Source of the DNA: Akkermansiaceae bacterium
GTDB taxonomy: Bacteria; Verrucomicrobiota; Verrucomicrobiia; Verrucomicrobiales; Akkermansiaceae
Length of the DNA: 64,000 nucleotides
Assembly (NCBI GenBank): GCA_905182405.1
Contig: CAJJBQ010000001.1
Span: forward strand, 186,001-250,000
Direction: 5' to 3'
Part shown: positions 28,552 through 37,849 of the stretch, piece after piece
Position numbering within the stretch: position 1 is the stretch's first letter
Layout: each line of letters starts with the position of its first letter
The notes under the pieces: generated by a model
Database searches by the model: none
What the model was told of the DNA's origin: nothing
Seen by the model: the letters and a program-made list of their open reading frames with translations, nothing else
Position numbers and translations under genes: made by a program

Positions 28552-29020
28552 AAGATAAGGCCTTCCCAATTTCAACGGAAAACACCCCAAGAGCGGTTTC
28601 TCAAAAACTTCGGAAGTCCCGGAATCTATTTCAAGTTAGGTCGGCTACTAACGATCTGGAATATCTACGGAATTACCAGATACCTCACGATATTTCGGAA
28701 TAATATTATCAGAAGTTCTTATTTTTTGCCAAGACTCGCAGAACTAGCATTCACTCGGAAGGATGAGATATAATGAAAGAAATATGGGCTCCCCCATGGA
28801 TCGGTGATTTTTCCTCTCGTCGAAGCCCTTTTAGAGTTCATCGGAGAGGGCCTGTTCCTTGTCATGTCCACGCTCTTGGGTAGGGAAATGGTCAAGAGGT
28901 GATGGGGATTGGCTTTTAATTTTCCGAGGATAACAGAATTCGGGGCGGTCTGCAAACATCACCGTGAAACGACGCAACACCGCAGGGGTTGGGGATCTTT
29001 TTTAGTCTTAAAAAGACGAG
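28552..29020. other. Intergenic stretch with a possible short coding remnant
   Basis: This 469-bp gap lies between two convergent genes. At 28801-28902 a frame reads SVIFPLVEALLEFIGEGLFL, then VMSTLLGREMVKR and a stop. This looks like the end of a membrane protein, but an upstream stop leaves only about 40 codons and no good start. A reverse open frame (28719-28955) is not convincing. No strong terminator hairpin was found for either gene. Confidence 0.4.
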
Positions 29021-30304
29021 TTACCACCTCGAGACGGCCTTCTCGATGCGCATTAGAGTGTCATCGAGATCATCGAGGGTGTGGGCCATGGAGATGAATC
29101 CGGTTTCATAGGGGCTGGGGGCGAGGTAGACGCCTTGCTCGAGGAGGTCCCAGAAGAGTTTCTTGAAAATGGTGAAGTCTTGTTTGGAGACGGTGTCGAC
29201 GTTGATGATTTCTTCATCGAGGAAGTAGAGGCAGAACATCGAGCCGACCTGGTTGACGCGGTGCGGGATCCCTTTTTCAGAAAGGACGCCGCGGAGTCCG
29301 GTGGCGAAGTGATCGCCAAGGTTGGCAAGATGTTGATAAGCGCCGTGCTTATTGAGTTCCTTGAGTTGGGTGAGGCCGGCGACCATGGCGAGGGGGTTTC
29401 CGCTGAGGGTTCCCGCTTGGTAGACGGGACCATCGGGCGCGAGTTGATCCATAATATCGGCCCGTCCGCCGAAGGCTCCTACGGGAAGTCCGCCGCCGAT
29501 GACCTTACCCATGGCGGTGAGATCAGGGGTGAAGTTTTCGAGTTCTTGCACACCGCCTTTGGCAAGACGGAAGCCGGTCATGACTTCATCGAAAATGACG
29601 AGTGCGCCGTGGTTGGTCGCGAGATTGCGCATTGCTTGCAAATAGCCATTGCGGGGAAAAACGAGGCCGGCATTGGCGGGGTAGGATTCGACGATGACGG
29701 CGGCGATTTCGTGGCCGTGATTTTCGAAAATTTCTTCTAAGCGCTCGAGGTCGTTGTAGGGGAGGGTGATGGTTTCATTGGCGAAGGATTTGGGCACGCC
29801 GGCGGAGTCAGGCTCGCCAAAGGTGAGAGCGCCGGATCCGGCGGCGACGAGGAGGGAATCGACGTGGCCGTGGTAGCAGCCTTCGAATTTTACGATCTTG
29901 TCACGCCCGGTGAATCCCCGAGCGAGGCGGATGGCGGACATCGTGGCCTCGGTGCCGGAGTTGACCATGCGGACTTTTTCGACGGATGGCACCCAATCAG
30001 TGATCAGCTGCGCCATTTCCACCTCGTAGATATTCGGAATCCCGTAAGAGACACCATCCTTGGCGGCTTGATGGATCGCGCTAGTGATGATCGTGGGAGC
30101 ATGGCCTAAGATATTGGGGCCCCAAGAGCCGATGTAGTCGATGTATGACTTGCCATCGACGTCTTCGATTCGAGAACCTTTGCCACGACGGACGAAAAAG
30201 GGGTCGCCATCGACATTTCGGAAGGCCCGCACGGGTGAATTGACTCCACCGGGGATGAGGGTCTTGGCTTTGGCAAAGAGCTTTTGAGAAATCGGTCCGT
30301 TCAC
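29021..30304 (-). CDS. hemL: Glutamate-1-semialdehyde 2,1-aminomutase
   Basis: HemL converts glutamate-1-semialdehyde to 5-aminolevulinate in the C5 haem pathway, using pyridoxal phosphate. The marks are [78 protein letters not shown] and [16 protein letters not shown] with the PLP lysine. From GTG 30304 the product has 427 residues, the family's usual length, and the divergent secreted-protein gene keeps a 143-bp promoter gap. An ATG at 30415 would add 37 non-conserved residues and leave 32 bp, so I prefer the shorter form. Confidence 0.95.
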   Translation of the reverse strand: MNGPISQKLFAKAKTLIPGGVNSPVRAFRNVDGDPFFVRRGKGSRIEDVDGKSYIDYIGSWGPNILGHAPTIITSAIHQAAKDGVSYGIPNIYEVEMAQLITDWVPSVEKVRMVNSGTEATMSAIRLARGFTGRDKIVKFEGCYHGHVDSLLVAAGSGALTFGEPDSAGVPKSFANETITLPYNDLERLEEIFENHGHEIAAVIVESYPANAGLVFPRNGYLQAMRNLATNHGALVIFDEVMTGFRLAKGGVQELENFTPDLTAMGKVIGGGLPVGAFGGRADIMDQLAPDGPVYQAGTLSGNPLAMVAGLTQLKELNKHGAYQHLANLGDHFATGLRGVLSEKGIPHRVNQVGSMFCLYFLDEEIINVDTVSKQDFTIFKKLFWDLLEQGVYLAPSPYETGFISMAHTLDDLDDTLMRIEKAVSRW

Positions 30305-30447
30305 GTGGTGAGTCTCAGCCGGGATTGTAATTGGGGCGAGTGGAAATTTTTTAGTGTCGATTGAATAAAGCAAAGGAACTGCTCGTTTTACCAAGATCGA
30401 GAAATCGTCTTTCATGACAACCGTTCTCGGTTAACCTAATTTCTGCG

Positions 30448-31146
30448 ATGAAATATTTCCTTTTCTCGACCCTCTTTCTGCTCTGCGCCTTTCCTGCTGC
30501 TGCTCAGGGTCTCAATGACGATCCCGATGTTGTTTACGTGCAGGAATTTTCCGAAAAGCCGATCAAGCTGAAGGTGGCCAAGGCGGGCTGGGTTTTTTCT
30601 TCGAAAAAGGGAGGCCGTAAGCGCGGAGCTCTTCAGGTGAATAGTAGCGTCGAACTCGTCGGCTTCACCGAAAAAGCCTACCAGATTCGCGGAAAACGTC
30701 AGAATGGCGAGGGCGTGAGCGGCTGGGTGAGTCCGGCGGCCCTCACGGCCAAGGACAAGGAATTTGCCAAGAAGTTTAAGGCGGTCTTCGAGCGGCAGAT
30801 TGTCGTGCGGGAGCTCATCGCGAGTAAGGAACTCGCGATTGGCATGACCGCCCTTGAGGTGAGCAAGGTTCTCGGAAGACCTACGAAGAGCAAGGTGCGC
30901 CGGACCGCCAAGGGACAGTCATCGACGCTTGAATACATCGACTACGAAATCGAAAACCATTACGCCAATTTCCGCGATCCCACCACCGGCGGCGTCTACC
31001 GTAAGCTCACTCATCAAACCAAGGAGGAGAAATCCAAAACAGTGGTCGAGTTTGAGAACGGCATCGTGGTGGCGATCGAAGAAAGCGAAGACAATGGCAA
31101 GGCGCGTCGCCGAATCGTGGCGATCCCGGTTACCTTTTTCTGGTAG
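30448..31146 (+). CDS. Exported SH3-like protein with BamE/SmpA-like segment
   Basis: The 232-residue protein has a signal peptide (MKYFLFSTLFLLCAFPAAAQG). Residues about 28-100 look like a bacterial SH3 fold (GWVFSSKKGGRKRGALQVNS, SVELVGFTEKAYQIRG, GVSGWVSPAALT). Residues about 128-215 resemble a SmpA/OmlA (BamE-like) domain, with the typical IGMTALEVSKVLGRPTKSKV start and a strand-rich tail ending VVEFENGIVVAIEESE. This suggests a periplasmic protein that binds peptidoglycan or partner proteins. It has no lipobox, unlike BamE itself. The assignment rests on pattern only. Confidence 0.62.
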   Translation: MKYFLFSTLFLLCAFPAAAQGLNDDPDVVYVQEFSEKPIKLKVAKAGWVFSSKKGGRKRGALQVNSSVELVGFTEKAYQIRGKRQNGEGVSGWVSPAALTAKDKEFAKKFKAVFERQIVVRELIASKELAIGMTALEVSKVLGRPTKSKVRRTAKGQSSTLEYIDYEIENHYANFRDPTTGGVYRKLTHQTKEEKSKTVVEFENGIVVAIEESEDNGKARRRIVAIPVTFFW

Positions 31147-31148
31147 GA

Positions 31149-31376
31149 TTAGTCTGTTTCAGAATCGATCTCCCGTGAGAGTGGGAAGCTAAATCCATTG
31201 ATTTTTGTAACGTTTGGTAGAGTCACATTCGGAATAAGCCGCATTTTTCGTGCCTCCTCATGTTGGCGTAGTTTCTGGTATTCCGCTCGCTTTTTAGGGG
31301 CCTCCTTCTTGGCTAGGGATTCCTTCATAAGGTTCAATTCGAGGTCGGCAGCCCTTTCGCTTTTGAGGGCTTCAAG
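31149..31376 (-). pseudogene. Coiled-coil protein remnant
   Basis: The reverse strand reads LEALKSERAADLELNLMKES, then LAKKEAPKKRAEYQKLRQHE, followed by RLIPNVTLPNVTKINGFSFP and a stop. The first part is a charged coiled coil. In the same frame QIA precedes a TAG at 31377-31379, so the upstream part is cut off by a nonsense codon. A short 62-residue protein from ATG 31337 is possible but starts mid-coil. The parent family is not recognised. Confidence 0.35.
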
Positions 31377-31447
31377 CTAAGCAATTTGTCCCGCGGGAGT
31401 TCGAGAGCGCTGTAGGCGGCGTTTTCCCCCTATCAGTGGGACCTTGA

Positions 31448-31648
31448 AGAAGTGTCTCGACCCTCGGATTACTGGGAACCGGGCAGCCCTTTCTTTTTGC
31501 AGTGGGGATTCTGCTTGTGGTGTTTCTCTCGGGCGCTTGCAAGTTTGTCTTCATCCATTAGCGGAAGGATGAAGCGGATGAGATCTACCTCCAGACACCT
31601 GAATTCAAAGCGGCGGTGGCGGCCTCGGTTTCGGCGGTTTTTTTAGAG
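31448..31648 (+). pseudogene. Small membrane/lipoprotein remnant
   Basis: One frame reads TLGLLGTGQPFLFAVGILLV, VFLSGACKFVFIH, an in-frame TAG, then RKDEADEIYLQTPEFKAAVA. A hydrophobic leader with a lipobox-like LSGAC is followed by a soluble tail, interrupted by the stop. The tail overlaps the 3' end of rnc on the opposite strand. It is probably a decayed lipoprotein gene. No start codon is evident. Confidence 0.3.
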
Positions 31649-32280
31649 GGTCCCTCTCCGCTGCCGAGGACCTTGCCTCCCCAATTGACTTCTGAAGTGA
31701 AGATACGGGCGTGGGGTGGGCCTTCTTCGGAAACTACCTTATAGGAAGGAGCCTCTGAGGTGATCTGCTGAAGAATTTCCTGAAGCCTTCCCTTGCTGTT
31801 TGCGACTTGGGCCGTTTGAGGGTCGAGAGCTTCGAATTCAGGTTGTAGGACAGAGGTGACCACTTTCATGGCGACCTCGAGATCGCTGTCCAAATAGATT
31901 GCACCGATCACTGCTTCTAAAACATCGGCGAGATTCGAGGGGCGTTCCCGTCCGCCACTGGATGCTTCTCCATTACTCATGAAGAGCGCTTCACCAAGCC
32001 CGAGACGGAACGCGACTGTCGCCAAGCTGGGTTTCGAAACGATGCTTGCTCGTAGTTTCGTGAGGGGCCCCTCAGGCAGATCGGAGAACCGCTTGAAGAG
32101 ATAGTCGGTCGTGATCAGCTCGAGCACGGCATCGCCGAGATACTCAAGTCGTTGGTTATCAGGCGGGGCTGGCCGCATTTCCGAGGAGAGACTGGGATGG
32201 GAGAGCGCCTCCTTCAGCAAGGAAGAGTTCTGAAATTGATAGGAAAGGGTCGTCTCCAATGGGGTCACGGCGGGGAACAT
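31585..32280 (-). CDS. rnc: Ribonuclease III
   Basis: RNase III cuts double-stranded RNA in rRNA maturation and mRNA turnover. The protein has the catalytic domain (about residues 5-150) with the signature NQRLEYLGDAVLELI, LTKLRASIVS, and the later metal-binding LADVLEAVIGAIYLDSD. A C-terminal double-stranded RNA-binding domain (about 158-228) contains KGRLQEILQQ, APSYKVVSEEGPPHARIFTS and GGKVLGSGEGPSKKTAETEA. I took the ATG at 32280 (231 residues), which gives the standard N-terminus; the ATG at 32301 adds seven residues. The 3' end overlaps a lipoprotein remnant on the other strand. Confidence 0.95.
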   Translation of the reverse strand: MFPAVTPLETTLSYQFQNSSLLKEALSHPSLSSEMRPAPPDNQRLEYLGDAVLELITTDYLFKRFSDLPEGPLTKLRASIVSKPSLATVAFRLGLGEALFMSNGEASSGGRERPSNLADVLEAVIGAIYLDSDLEVAMKVVTSVLQPEFEALDPQTAQVANSKGRLQEILQQITSEAPSYKVVSEEGPPHARIFTSEVNWGGKVLGSGEGPSKKTAETEAATAALNSGVWR

Positions 32281-32348
32281 AGGACGAACCGCGCGATTCA
32301 CGAAGATCGAATCAGGCGAAAATTCGATTGGGGGCCGTTTTTTTAATT

Positions 32349-32558
32349 ATGAAGCCATTCTTGATTCTTCTGACGATTGCTCTCTTCAGCTGTCAGGCCG
32401 ATACCTTTTTTCCTGCGCCCCTGGCGGCGAAAGAGGCAAGTGAGCTTTCGAAAGGCGCTGATTTACAAAAACTGGTGCACGAGGATATGATCGCGAGTCA
32501 TGAATTTTTAAAACGGGCTTGCAGACGAAGCTCGAGAAGACCTCGAAGAAAATGGTGA
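32349..32558 (+). pseudogene. Truncated lipoprotein, joined to an antisense GNAT remnant
   Basis: From ATG 32349 the frame reads MKPFLILLTIALFSCQADTF, a lipoprotein leader with cysteine 15, then PAPLAAKEASELSKGADLQK and HEDMIASHEFL. Around 32505 the protein-like pattern ends and the frame runs into the antisense of an acetyltransferase piece (RRSSRRPRRKW) before its stop. It is therefore probably only the 5' part of a lipoprotein gene, cut by a rearrangement. A short lipoprotein of 69 residues could still be made. Confidence 0.5.
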
Positions 32559-32778
32559 CACCCACGGGAGCGTCGTCATCCATCCCTAGCAGGAGGTGGC
32601 AATTGTCACGGCGATCGAGTTCAGGAATGAGGGGATCTTTTGTGAACATAGGGAGCCCTTCGCCACCTTCTAAGAGCCCGGTGGAAAATTCTTCCATCAA
32701 CGAGAGGATGGCATTGGCGTGAACTTCGTTCGAAAGGTCGGAGGTGAAAAAGTCGATTATTGGCGCAGTGGTAGAATA
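32494..32778 (-). pseudogene. GNAT acetyltransferase remnant (N-terminal half)
   Basis: The reverse strand reads IIDFFTSDLSNEVHANAILS, then LLEGGEGLPMFTKDPLIPEL, HLLLGMDDDAPVGVTIFFEV and FSSFVCKPVLKIHD. This matches the first half of a GNAT N-acetyltransferase type whose next block is normally LNIHDLAV-P-x-RG, the acetyl-CoA-binding loop. Right after KIHD the match ends and the frame becomes antisense of the lipoprotein piece, so the CoA-binding half is missing. No start codon at the family-typical position is evident. Confidence 0.55.
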
Positions 32779-32953
32779 CTTGGGTCTTTGTAGGGAGTCC
32801 TTTGGCTGAGGGAGGCGTGTGGATGACTTCGCCACTCTCGATCTCTGATTTTATCCCATTGGTGCTGGGAGGGATTTTGCTGCGGGTGAAAAGGACTTGG
32901 GCGATGAGGGCGAAGGCTTGCGAGAATCATAGACCGCCGCTACAGAGAGAGAG

Positions 32954-35900
32954 TTGAAGATTACGTATCCAGACCTGCCGGTTTCGCGGCGGAGGGAGGA
33001 AATTCTGGAGGCAATGCGTTCTTCACAGGTTGTCGTGGTTGTGGGTGAGACGGGGAGCGGGAAGACGACGCAGTTGCCGAAGATGGCGATTGAGTTGGCG
33101 AGGGAGCTGGGGTCTGAGGGACGGATTGGGTGTACGCAGCCGCGGAGGCTGGCGGCGACATCGGTGGCGCGCCGGGTGGCCGAGGAGCTGAAGGTTGAGG
33201 TGGGGAAGGAGGTGGGCTGGCAGGTTCGTTTTACGGAGGTGTGCACGAAGGATACGTTGGTGAAGTTTATGACGGACGGAATTCTGCTGGCGGAGACGCA
33301 GGGGGATCGGTCGCTGAGACAATACAATACGATCATCATCGACGAGGCGCATGAGCGGTCATTGAATATCGATTTTCTTTTGGGTTATTTGAAGCGGCTG
33401 GTGGAGAAGCGGCGGGATTTGCGGGTGCTGATTTCATCGGCGACGCTGGATGCGGGTCGCTTTGCGGAGTTCTTTGGGAATTGTCCGGTGGTGCAGGTTG
33501 AGGGGCGGACTTTTCCGGTGGAGGATATTTTTTTACCGGAGTGGGAGAGTGGGGAGCGGCTGAAGGAGCATGTGCTGCGCGGAGTGGAGTTTGTCACGGA
33601 TTTGGATCCGAATGGGGACGTGCTGGTCTTCTTGCCGGGGGAGCGGGAGATCCGGGAGTGTGCCGAGATGATCCAGGGGCGAGGGTTATACAACACGGAC
33701 GCGGTGCCGGTGTTTGCGCGGCTTTCACTGAAGGATCAGGAAAAGGTATTTCAGCCAAGCGGGAAACGTCGGATTTTCCTTGCGACCAATGTCGCGGAGA
33801 CGTCGCTGACGATTCCGGGGATCGTGAGTGTGGTGGATAGCGGGCAGGCGCGGGTGAGTCGCTTTAATCCGCAGCGGCAGATTCAGAGCCTGCAGGTGGA
33901 GATGATTTCGAAGGCGAGCGCACGGCAGCGGCGGGGCCGGTGTGGTCGGGTGCGCGATGGCATCTGCGTGAAGCTTTACGATGAGGAGACGCTGGAGCTG
34001 GCATCGGAGTTTACCGATCCGGAGATTCGGCGGAGTGCGCTTTCGGGCGTGATCCTGCGAATGTTATCTCTCGGCTTGGGTGATGTCCGAAATTTTCCTT
34101 TTTTAGACCCTCCGGGACCGAAGGCGGTGCAGGAAGGGTGGAAGACTTTGGAGGAGGTTGGGGCGGTGGAGAGCGGAGGACGCAAATCGGATGGCGGAGG
34201 TCGGGCTGGGGTTGCGGGCGGGGAGAACGTTGAACGCCGAAGTGGAAAAAAGGGGGAGGCCGGGCTTACGGAGACGGGGTGGAGGTTGGCGAAGTTGCCG
34301 TTGGATCCGAGGTTGGGGCGGATGTTGATCGAGAGTGAGAAGCGAGGGGTCTTTGAGGAGATGCTCATTATTGTTTCGGCTCTTTCGGCGATGGATGTGC
34401 GGGAGCGGCCGCAGGGGAAAGAGGAGCGGGCGGATGAGAGGCAGGCGCAGTTTTTGGATGAGCGGTCAGACTTTGGGGTGTTTCTTAATCTATGGCGTGG
34501 GATTGGGGAGTTTCGTGAGGGCGGGAAGCTGAAGTCGAACCAGCTGCGGAAGTGGTGTGAGAGAAATTTTATCAGCTATCGGAGAGTGCGGGAATGGCTC
34601 GGGGTTTATGCGGAGCTTCGTCGGAGCTTTAAAAAGGCGGAGGCGGGAGAGCTGGCCGAGGATGCCAAGGCGGGTGATGTTTATGCGGAGGTGCATAAGG
34701 CGATTCTGACCGGGGTGCCGCGTCAGGTTGGGGTTTGGGATAAAGAGAAGCGAACCTATCACGGGGTGTCGAATCGGCAGTTCGCGGTCTTTCCGGGATC
34801 GGGACTTTTTAAGCAGAAGCGGGCGCTGTGGGTGATCGGATTTGAGCTGGTGGAGACGAGCCGACTGTGGGCGCGGAAGGTGGCGGAGATCGATCCGAAG
34901 TGGGTTGAGGAAGTAGTGCCGCATCTTTGCCGGAGTAAGTTCTACTCGCCTTACTGGAACGAGCAGCAGGGGGCGGTTTATGGTTTGGAGGATGTCATGC
35001 TGAGTGGGTTGAGCGTGGTGGAGGGGCGGCGGGTTTTCTTTGGACGGGTGAATCCGAAGACGGCTTTTGAGGTTTTTGTGCGGGAGGCTCTGGTGGATGG
35101 GATGATGAGAGGGAAGCATCCGGTGCTGGAAAATCTCTGGTGGGTAAAGGAGGAGATTTTTGCGGCGGAGCGTAAGCTGAGGCGGGTGGGGTATCTGTGG
35201 AATGAGGTGTCGGCTTACGACTTCTTTTTTGAGCGGGTGCCTGCTTTTGTGAACACGGCGAAACAGTTTTTGGATCTGACGAAGGATGCGGCGCAGTCGG
35301 AGAAGCTCATGGTGCGCTTTGGCGATCTCATCTGGGAAGAAGGAATCGCGGAACAAGCGCGTCTTTTCCCGGATGTGGTGCTGCATGATGGGCGGGAGTG
35401 GCCGGTGCAGTATGTCAGTGATCTGGAATCGGATGATGATGGGATGACCTTTGAAGTGGGGATCGAAAACTTGATACGCTTTCCGGATTTTCTTCCGAGT
35501 TGGGGCGTGCGGGGGAATTTGTATGAACGGGTGGAACTTTTGATTCGGAGCTTGTCTAAAGATTGGCGTCGGGAGTGTCAGCCGGTGGCAGAGCGGGTGG
35601 AAGGATTTGTGGAGTTTTGGGGTGGCTGGGAGCCGCAGGGATCGATGGTGGAGGCGCTCTTAGAGTATTTACGGGAGAAGACTGGCCGGGCGATCGAGGG
35701 GATGGAAGAAGAGAGACTTCCGTATCACTTGCGACCGAGGGTGCGGGTGCGGGATGAGAAGGGTGAGGTGATGGCTTTTGGGGAAGATGTGCGGTTGATT
35801 AAGGAAGAGCTGGCAGCGGAATTACGAGCGCGGAGAGAAGCGGCGGCGAATGAGGAGTGGGAGATGACGGGTGGGGAAGTATGGAGTTTTGGGGAGATGC

Positions 35901-36673
35901 CGGTGGAGGCGGATGGGGTTTATCCGGCGCTGGTGGATGAGGGGGAGACGGTGGGAATGCGGGCCTTTTTAGATTTGGAGGAAGCGGGCGAGAGTCATCG
36001 GGCCGGTGCGGTGCGCTTGTTTTTGTTAGAGCACGCGGAGCATGGGAATTATGTGCGAAAGAATTTGCCGATGCAGATGGCCGGGCGCTTTATGCTGCCA
36101 CTCTTGCCGGATGGGAGTGTGGATGATTTTATCCGAGTCGCGGCAGAGGGAGCGCTCGGAAAGATTCCGCGCAACGAATATGATTTTACCGATCAAGCCG
36201 CTGCTGGTCGTGGCGAGTGGTTCGGAGCAACGCAGAAAATCACCGAAGCTGTGGAAGGTATGGCGGATTCCGATGGTCGGGTACGCGATTGGATGGAGCG
36301 GCATCGGGGTGATCGAAATTTGGGCGAGGTGGTACTGCAGTTTGAAGAGCAGCGGGCGTGGCTCTTGCGGACGGAGTTTTCTTGGAAAGCGGGCTTTGAT
36401 CGGATGCGGCGGTATCAGCGTTACTTTCACGGAATGGAGGCGCGAATTGCGCGGCTGGAGGAGCAACCTCTCATTCGCGATGAGGAGAAGCAGGATCAAT
36501 TTTTACCGCTTTGGGATGCTTGGCAGGAGGAGTGGCATGCGCGCCCGGAGGCGGTTCGGCTTTGGGAAATCGGCTGGATGCTGGAAGAGTGGCGACTGCA
36601 ACTTTTTGCGCCCAGGGTGCCTCATCTTGGGAAGGTGAGCGCGAAGCGGATTGAGAAGGCGCTGGGGCTTTAG
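32954..36673 (+). CDS. hrpA: ATP-dependent RNA helicase HrpA (DEAH family)
   Basis: This 1239-residue DEAH-box helicase has Walker A GETGSGKTTQLPKMAIELA (from residue 31), IGCTQPRRLAATSVARRVAE, the DEAH box IIIDEAHERSLNIDFLLGYL, SSATLDAGRFAEFF, then domain 2 with RIFLATNVAETSLTIPGI and ARQRRGRCGRV. The helicase-associated region (LAKLPLDPRLGRML) and a long DUF3418 C-terminal part complete the HrpA architecture. In E. coli HrpA rescues stalled ribosomes by remodelling mRNA. Between the winged-helix region and LTETGWRLAKLP lies an unusual low-complexity linker (about residues 401-430, ESGGRKSDGGGRAG and GGENVERRSGKKGE) that contains the GAACGTTGAAC repeat sequence. Confidence 0.96.
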   Translation: MKITYPDLPVSRRREEILEAMRSSQVVVVVGETGSGKTTQLPKMAIELARELGSEGRIGCTQPRRLAATSVARRVAEELKVEVGKEVGWQVRFTEVCTKDTLVKFMTDGILLAETQGDRSLRQYNTIIIDEAHERSLNIDFLLGYLKRLVEKRRDLRVLISSATLDAGRFAEFFGNCPVVQVEGRTFPVEDIFLPEWESGERLKEHVLRGVEFVTDLDPNGDVLVFLPGEREIRECAEMIQGRGLYNTDAVPVFARLSLKDQEKVFQPSGKRRIFLATNVAETSLTIPGIVSVVDSGQARVSRFNPQRQIQSLQVEMISKASARQRRGRCGRVRDGICVKLYDEETLELASEFTDPEIRRSALSGVILRMLSLGLGDVRNFPFLDPPGPKAVQEGWKTLEEVGAVESGGRKSDGGGRAGVAGGENVERRSGKKGEAGLTETGWRLAKLPLDPRLGRMLIESEKRGVFEEMLIIVSALSAMDVRERPQGKEERADERQAQFLDERSDFGVFLNLWRGIGEFREGGKLKSNQLRKWCERNFISYRRVREWLGVYAELRRSFKKAEAGELAEDAKAGDVYAEVHKAILTGVPRQVGVWDKEKRTYHGVSNRQFAVFPGSGLFKQKRALWVIGFELVETSRLWARKVAEIDPKWVEEVVPHLCRSKFYSPYWNEQQGAVYGLEDVMLSGLSVVEGRRVFFGRVNPKTAFEVFVREALVDGMMRGKHPVLENLWWVKEEIFAAERKLRRVGYLWNEVSAYDFFFERVPAFVNTAKQFLDLTKDAAQSEKLMVRFGDLIWEEGIAEQARLFPDVVLHDGREWPVQYVSDLESDDDGMTFEVGIENLIRFPDFLPSWGVRGNLYERVELLIRSLSKDWRRECQPVAERVEGFVEFWGGWEPQGSMVEALLEYLREKTGRAIEGMEEERLPYHLRPRVRVRDEKGEVMAFGEDVRLIKEELAAELRARREAAANEEWEMTGGEVWSFGEMPVEADGVYPALVDEGETVGMRAFLDLEEAGESHRAGAVRLFLLEHAEHGNYVRKNLPMQMAGRFMLPLLPDGSVDDFIRVAAEGALGKIPRNEYDFTDQAAAGRGEWFGATQKITEAVEGMADSDGRVRDWMERHRGDRNLGEVVLQFEEQRAWLLRTEFSWKAGFDRMRRYQRYFHGMEARIARLEEQPLIRDEEKQDQFLPLWDAWQEEWHARPEAVRLWEIGWMLEEWRLQLFAPRVPHLGKVSAKRIEKALGL

Positions 36674-36718
36674 AAATTACCATCGACGGAATTTAGCCTC
36701 GTTGCTAAAAAATAAGAG

Positions 36719-37144
36719 ATGGATAATCCCTATCAAACTCCAGGATCTGATCCCACCAAACCCGAAATCCGAATCGCTCATACGAAGCCCCCTGGCTTGG
36801 AAACTCTGTTCTCTTTCTCGGGACGTGTTCCACGAAAGGTCTATTGGGGGGCCTTGCTTCTCGTCCTCTTCGTTTGGTGTGCAATCCTAGGAACTGTGTT
36901 CGGCATTGATGGACGTCAGGAGCCTTCCACGATCGACCTTTTGGTGATGACGGTCCTATTCGTTCCCCTCATTTGGATCAGCTTGGCGATCAATGCGAAG
37001 CGCTGGCATGACTGTAGCAGAAGCGGATGGATGACTCTCGTCGGAGTGATCCCCCTGATAGGACCGCTCTGGATCTTTATCGAGTGCGGTTGTATGCGTG
37101 GAACACCCGGGCCAAATCAATACGGTCCTGATTCCATAAAGTAA
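36719..37144 (+). CDS. DUF805 membrane protein
   Basis: The 141-residue protein has a soluble N-terminus and, from about residue 32, the DUF805 pattern: FSFSGRVPRKVYWGALLLVL, an early helix, a second helix (LLVMTVLFVPLIWISLAINA), the conserved KRWHDCSRSGWM, then a third helix (LVGVIPLIGPLWIFIECG) and the closing PGPNQYGPD. Function is unknown; members are small inner-membrane proteins. A bidirectional terminator lies 52 bases after the stop. Confidence 0.9.
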   Translation: MDNPYQTPGSDPTKPEIRIAHTKPPGLETLFSFSGRVPRKVYWGALLLVLFVWCAILGTVFGIDGRQEPSTIDLLVMTVLFVPLIWISLAINAKRWHDCSRSGWMTLVGVIPLIGPLWIFIECGCMRGTPGPNQYGPDSIK

Positions 37145-37195
37145 GTTCGGCTGAAGTACCCGTGGCCATGCTCCCTACACCACGAACTGGGGCAC

Positions 37196-37227
37196 AAAAA
37201 AGGCCCGCCGTTTCCGGCGAGCCTTTT
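37196..37227. terminator. Bidirectional intrinsic terminator
   Basis: AAAAGGCCCGCCG (37198-37210), loop TTTC and CGGCGAGCCTTTT (37215-37227) form a 13-bp stem with one mismatch, flanked by A- and T-runs. It can end both the DUF805 transcript (forward) and the RRM transcript (reverse, 26 bases after its stop, followed by six U). Confidence 0.85.
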
Positions 37228-37253
37228 GAATAAAAGTTGCTGGGGCGTTGAGT

Positions 37254-37664
37254 TTACCAACCTCCGTTATCGGAGCGACGATCACGGCCACCACCACGGC
37301 GGTCGTTACCACCACGGCCACCGCCACCGCCACGACGATCTCCGCCGCCACCGCCACGACGATCTCCGCCGCCGCCGCCGCGATATCCGCCGCCACCACC
37401 GCCGCCGCCGCCGCCAGATGGGCGACGTTCTTCGGCTTCGTTGACGCGCAGGTTACGACCCTGAAGGTCGACACCGTCCATCTCTTCGATGGCTTTGCGG
37501 GCTTGGTCGTCATCCTGGAGCGTGATGAAAGCAAATCCGCGTGGGCGGTTTGTCTCACGGTCGAGAGGGATGAATAAGTCTTCGATGGTTCCGTAGGCTG
37601 AGAAAGCTTCGCGGATGTCCTCCTCAGAGGCGCTAAATGGCAAGTTGCCGAGGTACAGTTTCAT
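37254..37664 (-). CDS. RRM-type RNA-binding protein with glycine-rich tail
   Basis: The 136-residue protein starts with one RRM domain (about residues 1-82): RNP2 LYLGNLPF at residues 3-10, ASEEDIREAFSAYGTIEDLF, RNP1 RGFAFITL near residue 43 and GRNLRVNEAEER. The rest is a glycine/arginine tail made of repeats of GGGGGDRRG, reminiscent of RGG boxes. Similar proteins in cyanobacteria and other bacteria bind RNA, often in cold response. The tail is coded by a repetitive stretch (37300-37410) with near-exact copies of a 24-bp unit. A terminator follows at 37196-37227. Confidence 0.93.
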   Translation of the reverse strand: MKLYLGNLPFSASEEDIREAFSAYGTIEDLFIPLDRETNRPRGFAFITLQDDDQARKAIEEMDGVDLQGRNLRVNEAEERRPSGGGGGGGGGGYRGGGGGDRRGGGGGDRRGGGGGRGGNDRRGGGRDRRSDNGGW

Positions 37665-37849
37665 GGTCTTTAATCAATTGAGCGTAGGAAGAACGTCATC
37701 ATCCGGCTTACGCGAAGGGGCAGGGTGCCTCAAATATGGGCATTTGGCGAGGATTGTTATTAGTTATTCGCAAAGATGTAAAACATCTCTAATTTTGAGT
37801 GCGCTATTCTCCTCGACAGGACGCCGCCATTTTTCCCATCGTGTTCCCA

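Noticed and set aside
37300..37410. Repeat array that might be taken for CRISPR
   Set aside because: The units are adjacent, without unique spacers, and code for the glycine-rich tail of the RRM protein.
37226..37577. His/Arg-rich and Ala/Thr-rich forward frames over the RRM gene
   Set aside because: They are mirror images of the glycine-rich repeat coding for the RRM tail.
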